Source: Littorina saxatilis
Taxonomy: Eukaryota; Mollusca; Gastropoda; Littorinimorpha; Littorinidae
NCBI RefSeq assembly: GCF_037325665.1
Contig: NC_090261.1
Location: 2,480,023 to 2,544,022, forward strand
Length of the DNA: 64,000 nucleotides
Direction of reading: 5' to 3'
Numbering within the stretch: position 1 is the stretch's first letter; every line of letters begins with the position of its first letter. The notes beneath the pieces are model-generated. The model had not been told where the DNA came from. It worked only from the letters and a program-made list of their open reading frames with translations, and did no database searches. The position numbers and the translations under genes are program-made. Below are positions 13,326 to 24,100 of this stretch, one piece after another.

Positions 13326-14217
13326 GCATGATTTGACGCAAAGTGGATATTAGCGGCTTGCAAACGAAGATTCGTCCAAATGATGGTTAAAAACAACCTG
13401 CACCGGACGGAAGCTGAAAACTAAAGGCACATAATAGTTCAAACAATCATTCAACTGTATTTATTTGACCTTACACAGACTGTAGGAAGAGGCAAACCGT
13501 CTTGAACAATATTTTTCCCCAGGAAGCGACTCCAAGAACACAGAAGACTCGAAGGTGAGTGACGTACCTTGTAGTCTTTCTGTGATAGTAGTAGTCCAGT
13601 GGACGATACCTTCCGCCTGTGCTCTAACACGCACGCAGACAGTCAGGCAGGTCTAATCTGCACCAGCGGTGTTGGACGGTTTTGATTTAGAAACACTCGA
13701 ATGTTACTTCGACGAGATAAACGAACCAAAAGTCAAAAGTGTAACCCAAAATTCGGAAAATATTCCTTCAAAACGGCACTGTAAAAACCATCAACATCAC
13801 TGTGAGAAAATAAACAATACAAACACAACCAGTTCCCCTGTGGAACATTTCGGGTGGACTTTCCCACGACATGACCTACAAAAATCCTCCGTGTTCGTTC
13901 GCGCTTTGCATTCAATCTGTGTTAGTGCGCGTGTGTGTTTGTGTGTTTAGCTTTCGTTGGTACATGATGTGCTGTTTGGTTCAAAATAATAATCTTTTTT
14001 CATTGAAAGATTCAGAAACGTTGGTTGATACTTTGTTGAATGCATTCAACCAGAAAAGACACGAAACGCATTGAATCTATCTTCTGCGCGCATGCGTGTG
14101 AAGGGTGTGTGTAAACGGGCAATTGTGTTTTTTAGTCTGGTTTTGTGCCTGTTATTTCATCCCCCGAAACTCATTTCTGTCTTTCTATGCCTATGCTGTG
14201 AGACATAATCGCTAGTA
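13326..14217. other. Unassigned stretch with one possible small exon
   Basis: 13523-13554 is flanked by TTTTTCCCCAG and GTGAGT and could be a short exon, but no linkage is visible. A ~90-codon frame at 13669-13950 has no ATG start and no family resemblance. I do not call a gene. Confidence 0.3.
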
Positions 14218-14330
14218 AGTCGTGTGACAGAGAGTTTTCTTGCACACTCGACTGCTGCTGTCTCACTTCGGCTACGCCGTCGTGAGACATCTACAGTCTC
14301 GTGTGCAAGAAAACTCTCTGTCACACGACT
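14218..14330. mobile_element. Nested-arm hairpin element
   Basis: 30-bp arms (AGTCGTGTGACAGAGAGTTT... at 14218-14247, inverted at 14301-14330) enclose a second inverted pair, TGTCTCAC / GTGAGACA, around a short loop. The whole 113 bp can fold into one long imperfect hairpin. It is likely a foldback-type element. Confidence 0.65.
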
Positions 14331-14576
14331 AACTCGTAATGGCGGGTAATGTTAGGTAAATGTGTTGTGGCCTTGCAGAGTCATGATACAACACAATGGG
14401 GTGTGTTGGTCATACCTGACTGACTTCAAAATCGATCGCATCCTCTTGGGTCCAGTGGAAATGGAGGTAGATGGTTGCGATAATCACGAAGGTGTCAACC
14501 GCTTAATGGTGTTCCTACCCAGCCAGGCGAGACCTGCCACGCTCTGTTGAGTTGCTGTTTGTTGCTGTGGAGTTCA

Positions 14577-14842
14577 AACACACACACACACATACACGCA
14601 CGACGCACGCACGCACACACACACGCACTCTCTCACACACACACACATCCACACCCACCCACCCACACACACATACAAACACACACACACGCACGCAAGC
14701 ACGACACACAAACGCATACACATGCACGCACGCAAGCAAACACACGCGCATGCACACACGCACACACGCACGCACACACGCACGCACACACACACACAAA
14801 CACACACACACAAACACACACACACACAAACACACACACATT
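14577..14842. repeat. CA-rich microsatellite
   Basis: Imperfect (CA)n with CGCACG, CCCAC and CAAA interruptions. Six-frame ORFs over it are spurious. Confidence 0.9.
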
Positions 14843-15301
14843 CACAAAGGCGCATGTGAGGTTCAAAGTTGAACGTGTGTCAGCAAAGCTAGTTTAGGGT
14901 AGTGACTTATGAGTGCCTGGATTAGCCTTTACGTTTCTGAACCAGCTGTTTAGGACCACTGGTAAACCATGACAGGAGTTTGCTTATTCACCTGCTACAG
15001 TCAAGGTGTGCAATGGCAAATTATGATATTTAAATGTCTTCATTTGAGTAGCTGTCCTTGCCACGGGAGTAGTCTTGCTTTGCTATACTTATGGTTTGAG
15101 GAGATTTACTTCAAGGAAATTACTCTATTTAAGCTGCTATGTTCGTGTTTCTTTTGGTTTGCATGTCTTTGATTGTGTTTTGAAAGGTAGCAGACTTTCA
15201 CTCTCAACTTTATAATTATATCTTTAACTTGCACTCAGAACCCGGGGGGTTGAACTTGTAGGCTTGCAACGAACTGATCCGTCAGTTACGTCTTCCCTCC
15301 A

Positions 15302-15302
<1 letters not shown>

Positions 15303-15392
<90 letters not shown>
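15303..15392. repeat. CT microsatellite
   Basis: About 90 bp of pure CT. Confidence 0.95.
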
Positions 15393-15396
<4 letters not shown>

Positions 15397-15458
15397 GTGT
15401 CTGACTGTCTGTCTGTCAGTCTCTCCCGTTCTCTCTCTCCGAGTCTCAGTTTCTTTTT

Positions 15459-16229
15459 ACATTTAGTCAAGTTTTGACTAAATTTTTTAACGTAGAGGGG
15501 GGGAATGAGAGATCCTGAGTATGGTATCTCCAGACGGTTTTTTTTCAGTTTTTTTTTTATAAATGTCTGATGACGTCATATCCGGCTTTTCGTGAAAGTT
15601 AAGGCGGCACTGTCACGCTCTTATTTTTTTAACCAAATTGGTTGAAATTTTGGTCAATTAATCTTCGAAGAAGCCCGGACTTTGGTATTGCATTTCAGCT
15701 TGGAGGCTTAAAATTTAATTAATGAGTTTGCTCATTGAAGTTGTCATTAAAATCGATTTTTCGCAAACATATTTAAAATTGATTGCATCGTATTCTTCAT
15801 CACATTCTGAATCTAAAAATATATACATATGTCATGTTTACTCTTAAAATGTGATCACAATTAACGAAAATAGATTAACTAGTCTTACGATTAAAATGTA
15901 AGAAATCGATCCAAAAATGATTTCATCTTATTCTTTATCATTTCCTGATTCCAAAAACATATAGATATGATAGGTTGTATTCAAAACAAGCTCAGAAAGT
16001 TAACAAGAATACAGAAAAGCGCGCTTTCCTGCTTTATAGCACAATACGCTACCGCGCTAATCTGGCGCGTCAATATCACTACGTTTTGCACGTGGAAGGT
16101 GAGCGATTTCCTTCACGCGGGGATTGACGAAGCTGTACTGCCTTGGTGAAAAAATACAGTGCGTTCAGTTTCATTCCGTGTGTTCGACAGCTTGACTAAA
16201 TGTAGTAATTTCGCCTTACGCGACTTGTT
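15459..16229 (+). mobile_element. Hairpin-start element, copy 4 (diverged, microsatellite lost)
   Basis: Intact hairpin start and TTTCGCCTTACGCGACTTG end. The microsatellite and the conserved AGAGCGATTCAG block are deleted, and the body is clearly more diverged than in the other copies, so this is an older insertion. Confidence 0.65.
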
Positions 16230-16619
16230 CTTAGTTAGCGTGTAGTGCTGTTCTACATGTTTGCAATTCATTGACGCAAACTCGAACAGACAGGTGTAAT
16301 CCTAGACGAGTGTAAGGAACGAGTTGTTCATGCCGAGTGTAGCCCACTGGTCATGTATCACCTGTAACGTGACAGCTGACCGCCGGCGACACCGGGTCGT
16401 CCCCCTCTGGCCACGCTTCTCGGGTCACTTGGAGTCCCCGGCCCAGTCTCATTTTTCAGGGGATCGTGGGGCATTGTAGGTATATCAGGTACGGTGGAAC
16501 CCCCTTTTCAAGACCCCCCCCCCCCCCGCCCGAATTAAGACTTCCCCCATTTTAAAACCATACTTTTTCACATTTTCTGTTTCGCTATGCTATGCTAGAT
16601 TTCTATTATGCAGTACCAG

Positions 16620-16676
16620 TGACTATTTTGGAACATGACATTTTCTGTTTAGAGCCTCTGTGTGTGCCTGTATGTT

Positions 16677-16718
<42 letters not shown>

Positions 16719-17285
16719 GTAACTGTTTGCGTGCGCTGTGTTTACGAGCGTCAGTCAGTCAGTGACTGTGTTAAATATATTTATTAGGCCTAAAAAAAAA
16801 ATAGGTGTGGTTACGGTAACCCGCCCTACCCTATTTCTAGGGGCCGACCCTATAACTTTTTATTACATTTGTCAAAAAACACACACACAAAAACGAGTGC
16901 AGAAAACGCAATGAAAGCGAAAGCGCTCGAGTCGCACACTTATTTTCCTGTCAAGTAGGTTTAATTTGTACACATTAGAAAAAAAAGTTTAAAAAAAAAA
17001 AAGTGATTGCCTACCTTCCTACCCTATTTTTGGGGGCTATGTTACCGTAACCACACCTATTTTTTTTTGGCCTTATGCTAATTGTTTAAATGCTCATGTG
17101 ATAAGTGATCTTAGTAGTTTACTTGTGTTGAATTATGCGTTATGATCGTGTGTTTGTGTTATTACAAATCCGATGTGGTGCCGGAAGAAACATTTCCATG
17201 TTTATGTAAAATGAAAATGGACATTAAAGTTTTCTGATCTGATCTGATCTGATCTGATCTGATCTGATCTGATCTGATCTGATCT
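16620..17285 (+). mobile_element. LINE 3' tail with (TGATC)n end, interrupted
   Basis: Noncoding sequence ends ...GACATTAAAGTTTTC then about ten TGATC units, the short tandem tail typical of some non-LTR retrotransposons. It is split by the MITE at 16788-17072. The 5' boundary is approximate. Confidence 0.5.
16788..17072. mobile_element. MITE with ATAGGTGTGGTTACGGTAAC ends
   Basis: The left end GGCC(T)A-rich then ATAGGTGTGGTTACGGTAAC is inverted at 17041-17072. The internal ~220 bp are noncoding. It is inserted in the LINE tail. Confidence 0.75.
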
Positions 17286-17286
17286 T
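17233..17286. repeat. (TGATC)n pentanucleotide array
   Basis: About ten perfect units at the LINE 3' end. Confidence 0.9.
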
Positions 17287-17804
17287 AAATATACCTCCAT
17301 GTAAAGACTCCCTTTTTTTAAGACCCGAGTTGTTGTGATCTTTGGAGGTGCCACTGTATTTGTCAGTCTTCAGTTGCTGTTGTGCTTTACCTGTGGCCTT
17401 ACCTCCACCTTCTAACAAGTACAAGTCCCATTAGCAAGTTTCATTTACACAACTGAGGGTGTCTCCGCTGAGTTCTGCTCGGAGAATCACAGCTAATCAA
17501 ATCAACTCCGGTGTCTTGTATAGGTACTGTGAGAATTAAATGTAGCCACCCTGTATGGGTATTGTGCATACTGTGGGGGGGGGGGGGGGGGGGGTGTCTT
17601 CCTGGCTTTCTGCGCTTGATAATAATCAAGTATATGTACATATATACCCGTATAGCGGTAGAGAGACAGAGACAGACAGACAGGGGGACCGAGATCGTAC
17701 AGATACACTCACTAAATTATGGTTTTTTTCTTCTTCTGTGTACAGGTCTTCTCCTTGCCAGAGAAAGATAGTCATCTGCTGAGGACCAGCCACTTGTCAC
17801 TAGG

Positions 17805-18108
17805 ATGGATTTTGTCACGGAGGAAAACCTGATTCGCCTGAAAGTGGGCATGTATGGGGCACTGCTCTTCTTCTCATTCTTCACCATCATTGCTGTACCG
17901 GTCACCACGGTACGTGCAACACACATTGTACATTTAAGGTCTACTCCGCCTAGTAAAGACAGTTTGCTTCACTATCTGAGACCCGGTCAGGCTTTACATG
18001 GGATAAAACAATCGCTCCACTTGGTCGCATTCCAAAAACAAGAGGCGAAGCCATCAAGGCTCACGTAAGAAATCGACAAACAGTAACACACACACACACA
18101 CACATACC

Positions 18109-18188
<80 letters not shown>

Positions 18189-21100
18189 AAGAGCATAGGT
18201 GAAACTGTGCAAGAAAGCGAGACACTAGATCACTGCCCTGACTCTCTTCCCACACTGTGTTAAGAAAATTTTCTTCCCGACGCTTCCGTCATCTGCTTCA
18301 GGGGAAATTCAAAGAGGTTGGTGAAGCTATTTATCTCTATAAATGAAGTATTACGAAGTGTTGCACATCGAGATAGGTCAGGTTAGTTCTGTTAGTGTCT
18401 ATACTTAATGCCAATGGGTTTTTGTTTATGTATGGGGGATGACACAATCTAACAAGTGAGAAAGGTCATGTGCAAAAGGTAAGTGCACGATCGGAGAGAC
18501 GACACAGAACGTGAGCATCGGGTGGACGTCACGACGTGAAAAACGTCACAGCGGGTGTACGACACGCTAACATTCGGTCAAATCGGGTGCACGACACACA
18601 AATCTGCAGGAATGATCACATTCTTCTTACGATTACAGCTGTTTGCGGGGGACTACAACTACGACACTTGGCAGGATTGGTGCAGACATGTTTAGGTTTT
18701 GGTAGAATGTATTAGCATTACTTACAAGACGCGTTTTCCTCACGATTTTGCGCTCGAAGCGACAAACTTTGCAGCTGTGCAGCGACGGGTCCGTCATTCG
18801 GCCGATTCACGGGTAAAATACGCGAAATACAAACCCGAAAAACCCATTGGCATTAAGTATAGACACTAACAGAACTAACCTGACCTATCTCGATGTGCAA
18901 CACTTCGTAATACTTCATTTATAGAGATAAATAGCTTCACCAACCTCTTTGAATTTCCCCTGAAGCAGATGACGGAAGCGTCGGGAAGAAAATTTTCTTA
19001 ACACAGTGTGGGAAGAGAGTCAGGGGTGTGTAGATCTAGATCTGTCTGTCTGCATGTAGCCTACTTACAGGGACACGACTGCCAACTAGTCTCGCTCGGC
19101 CCGCTCAAAATAATAATGACCGAGACTTTCAGTACTTCCTTCGCGTGACGTCTAACCCTCTTATGACATAATGTGACGTCAATGTAATGTGACGTCTTCA
19201 AATGTTAGAGTTTCTACCACAGACATACACACGCACGCACGCACGCACGCACGCACATACGCACGCACGCACAGACAGACAAAGTTACGATCGCATAGGC
19301 TACACTTACGTGAGCCAATAAACAGCCTGGCTGATCTCTGTGCGCACAGTTTTTTTTGTGTTGGTATGTGACCAAGCGGAGGGATGGTCGTATCCCAAGT
19401 AAAGCCTGGCCATATCCCAAGTAAAGCCTGGCCATATCCCAAGTAAAAGCCTGGCCATATCCCAAGTAAAGCCTGGCCATATCCCATGTAAAGCCTGGTC
19501 ATATCCCATGTAAAGCCAGGCCATATCCCATGTAAAGCCTGGCCATATCCGAGACAGAGAGAGACACTGTTTTACGAGGCGGAACGAGCCTTTAAAGAGA
19601 AGCTTTGTGACACAGAGTTACCTGCCATGAAAGCACACCATAGGGACCAACCAAAACTGTCCCCACGTTGCAGGTGTTCTGTCATGACGGGTGTATTAAG
19701 GTCAAGGGAGTCGACATAAAGGCGACTGAAAGAGTCCTTTTTTGGAAGGCGTCCTCTCATTGGATCGGCCTCACATGGCAGGTACCACTGTGGCTGGTAT
19801 TACAGTGTAACCGTGTGCCGAAACACTACGATCACCTCGGGAAACGAAGTGCAATCAAACAGGATTGAAAATGTTAGGGGTAATTTCTTAGCCCTATAAA
19901 AACTGTTATGCAAACCCGAAGGTTTCCATGAACATAGAGACAATCGGAAACTACAAGACCCCATCACAAACAGAACTCTACAATCCAGAGGTGTTGACTT
20001 AAAGGCCAACAACTCGGGTGCAGAGTCTGCTGTGAAAGGAGCGGTAGCCTCCCCTGTCACAACAGAATCACACATATTCATACACATGTAATTAGTGCAG
20101 GTGAAAATATCAGTTGGTCAATCCCACACCTTTGCATTTCCTGTTTTGTCCATCAGGTGAATGCATGAGATGGTCATATATATATAGTATTTGTGCATTT
20201 TCATTTCAATAAATTACATATATGTAAAACTGGAATCTGATGTTAATGTGCAAACAATTAAGTGTGGTCAAAATTTTTTATCCAAATTAAGCCATCAATT
20301 TCAACTTTCTGTTTAAAACTTTTGTTTTTTGTATCCTGTATTATGAATTATTTGTATTTTGCTCGATTCGTGTGTCTTTGACAATAAAGTATTGCAATTG
20401 TGAATTATTTGTATTTAAATTAAAAAAACAAAAAATTCTTAAGAAATTTGGTCATCTAAATTGTCTTGCTAAGAATAGTATTGAAAATAATAGTGTCTGC
20501 AATAATGCAGGACTAACTGTGGTGTTCTCTTGACAGAACAACATAGGGGGATGTTTCCTCTACAGGGATGCGACGACTGGGTTTGGATCGGCGTCCAACT
20601 GCAACTATGCGGTGGCCATGGCAGTGATGTTTGGGCTGATGTATGCCCTCTTCAGGCTGCTCGTCTGCATCATGCTCATGCTGGGCAAGCTCAACACTGA
20701 GTATGTTCTGTGCTTCAGGCATTGAGGGAATGATAAATGGGTTGATTTTTCTTTTTCTTTTGATGAATGAAGAACAAATCAAGGATGAGCCATGATGGTG
20801 TTAACATTTTTGTCACTGACCGTCGCGTCCAGAGCTTTTGTCTTTTGTTGCTGTCTTACCTGTTTCAACTGATCGATGCAGCTACATTATTTTGATAAAT
20901 CTACACTGTTATTTATTTAGACGTATACGATGTTGAAAGATGTACTATTATAAATGTTTTTCAAAATTGGCTGCATGTTGTTTGAATTGACTGTATGTTG
21001 CATGGCGTGTATGTTGTTGGAATTGACTGCATGTTGCATGGATTGTACGTTGTTTGAATTGACTGTATATGTTGTTACAGGTTCGTGTTGCTGACAGACC

Positions 21101-24100
21101 TGTTCCAGCTGATCTACACGGCCGTGGACACCGTGGCTTGCTTCCTCGTCTTCATCTCCGCCTGCATCCTGTCCTCGGGTATCAACTCTGGATGTGACGT
21201 AGTCAATGAGTGAGTCACTGCCATGGACGGATGATGTATAGAAATGCTTACACTTTGTCACCTTCAAGGGCCTGTACAAAAAGCTTTAGGTTAATTAATT
21301 CCAGCTTTGCCTCCAAGACCAGTCAGCTGTATGAACTACAAAAGCATTGTGATTCAGCCTGAAAATGAAGACTTGGACAATTTTATCTACAGCCAGTACA
21401 GAAAAGAACTGCTTTAAGTTTTATCTACAGCCAGTACAGAAAAGAACTGCTTTAAGTTTTATCTACAGCCAGTACAGAAAAGAACTGCTTTAAGTTTTAT
21501 CTACAGCCAGTACAGAAAAGAACTGCTTTAAGTTTTATCTACAGCCAGTACAGAAAAGAACTGCTTTAAGTTTTATCTACAGCCAGTACAGAAAAGAACT
21601 GCTTTAAGTTTTATCTACAGCCAGTACAGAAAAGAACTGCTTTAAGTTTTATCTACAGCCAGTACAGAAAAGAACTGCTTTAAGTTTTATCTACAGCCAG
21701 TACAGAAAAGAACTGCTTTAAGTTTTATCTACAGCCAGTACAGAAAAGAACTGCTTTAAGTTTTATCTACAGCCAGTACAGAAAAGAACTGCTTTAAGTT
21801 TTATCTACAGCCAGTACAGAAAAGAACTGCTTTAAGTTTTATCTACAGCCAGTACAGAAAAGAACTGCTTTAAGTTTTATCTACAGCCAGTACAGAAAAG
21901 AACTGCTTTAAGTTTTATCTACAGCCAGTACAGAAAAGAACTGCTTTAAGTTTTATCTTCAGCCAGTACAGAAAAGAACTGCTTTAAGTTTTATCTACAG
22001 CCAGTACAGAAAAGAACTGCTTTAAGTTTTATCTACAGCCAGTACAGAAAAGAACTGCTTTCAGTTTTATCTACAGCCAGTACAGAAAAGAACTGCTTTA
22101 AGTTTTATCTACAGCCAGTACAGAAAAGAACTGCTTTCAGTTTTATCTACAGCCAGTACAGAAAAGAACTGCTTTCAGTTTTATCTACAGCCAGTACAGA
22201 AAAGAACTGCTTTAAGTTTTATCTACAGCCAGTACAGAAAAGAACTGCTTTCAGTTTTATCTACAGCCAGTACAGAAAAGAACTGCTTTCAGTTTTATCT
22301 ACAGCCAGTACAGAATAGAACTGCTTTCAGTTTTATCTACAGCCAGTACAGAAAAGAACTGCTTTAAGTTTTATCTACAGCCAGTACAGAAAAGAACTGC
22401 TTTAAGTTTTATCTACAGCCAGTACAGAAAAGAACTGCTTTAAGTTTTATCTACAGCCAGTACAGAAAAGAACTGCTTTAAGTTTTATCTACAGCCAGTA
22501 CAGAGAAGAACTGCTTTAAGTTTTATCTACAGCCAGTACAGAAAAGAACTGCTTTAAGTTTTATCTACAGCCAGTACAGAAAAGAACTGCTTTAAGTTTT
22601 ATCTACAGCCAGTACAGAAAAGAACTGCTTTAAGTTTTATCTACAGCCAGTACAGAAAAGAACTGCTTTAAGTTTTATCTACAGCCAGTACAGAAAAGAA
22701 CTGCTTTAAGTTTTATCTACAGCCAGTACAGAAAAGAACTGCTTTCAGTTTTATCTACAGCCAGTACAGAAAAGAACTGCTTTCAGTTTGTTGGGCATGT
22801 GAAAGACTGTTGTGTTGATTGAACATTGGAAGCAAAACAAAACCAAAAAAGTATTACGAGTACGACCCTAGTTTTAGTTGTCTGCCCTGTGAATGCAACA
22901 CCAATAAAAAAAACTGAAATGGGTGTTCCTTTGCTGAAATGGTATTTGTCTTTTGAAAAAGGATCCTTTCACTTGCATTGCATGATCTGCCGGTTTAGGG
23001 TGGTCATTGTGTTTTCTGCAGGCACATTTTTTTGCCAATGATGCAAATATACATATACTTCAGCTGCTGTGTACCGTATTTGACGGACTACAAGCCGCGA
23101 CTTTTTTTAAAAAAAAATCGCATTGCGGCTTATAAAAAGATGCGGCTAAAACGTTACCTAAACTTGAATAGCATTCACCTAATGGAAGTCGCCGGAGATT
23201 TTTATTTCGTTCGATTAGCGATTACCGGTACTTTATTAGCTCTCTACTCAAGACTCGGCGCTTTTCTCTTTCTTTCGCGAATCTTCGTTTGTCAACAAGT
23301 CGTCGTGACAAGATAGCGTACAGAGAAACACCGGATGTATCAGGATCTCGCGCGCGCGACTGAGATTTCGTTTTTTTGTGTCTCGCGATAGTTGGAGGAG
23401 CGAGAGCCGCCATGTTGTGTTTTTGTCTGCTCGAAATGTGCGCAAAAGTCGTAAATCATCCCAAAAAAGCCTATTCCGGGCGGGACTACATGTGTGTGTT
23501 GGTTACAAATTGTGTGTGTGATATTTTTCTTCAAACTTTTTCACTTTTCTTCTTTGTTTCACTTGTTTATTCTCGGAGCCGATTTCGCCAAAGTACCGTA
23601 CTTTCGTTTGCCTGTTTGGTTTGATTGATTGACACGATCTGATTATATTTTTTTCGACGGCGGCTAATATAGTGACGCGGCCTATACGTGGCTCGTCCCA
23701 ATTTTTTTGTTAAAAGTCGGGGGTGCGGCTTATAAAACGGTGCGTCTTGTAATCCGTCAAATACGGTAGTTAGTTGTTTTAGTGTTGGAGTTTTGTCATA
23801 GAGTCTCCTTTACTTTCCTGTCAGCTGCTGTGTAGTTAGTTTTTTTAGTGTAGGAGTTTTGTCATAGAGTCTCCTTTACTTTCCTGTCTAGCTGCTGTGT
23901 AGTTAGTTGTTTTAGTGTTGGAGTTTTGTCATAGAGTCTCCTTTACTTTCCTGTCAGCTGCTGTGTAGTTAGTTGTTTTAGTGTTGGAGTTTTGTCATAG
24001 AGTCTCCTTTACTTTCCTGTCAGCTGCTGTGTAGTTAGTTGTTTACCCCCCGCGGGTTAGGGGGAAGAATTTACTCGATGCTCCCCAGCATGTCGTAAGA

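Larger units (their letters stand above)
16492..17356. mobile_element. TA-flanked CAGTGGAAC-type MITE, split by nested insertions
   Basis: TA|CGGTGGAACCCCC at the left and GGAGGTGCCACTG|TA at the right, with the TTTTAAGAC motifs of the family near both ends (compare 28694-29103, 38125-38298, 61782-61906). TA target duplication and CAGTGG ends fit the pogo/Tigger-like Tc1-mariner type. A LINE tail (about 16620-17285) lies inside it. Confidence 0.6.

Noticed and set aside
13669-13950. 93-codon acidic frame LDGFDLETLECYFDE...
   Set aside because: No ATG start, no recognised family, runs into a GT microsatellite.
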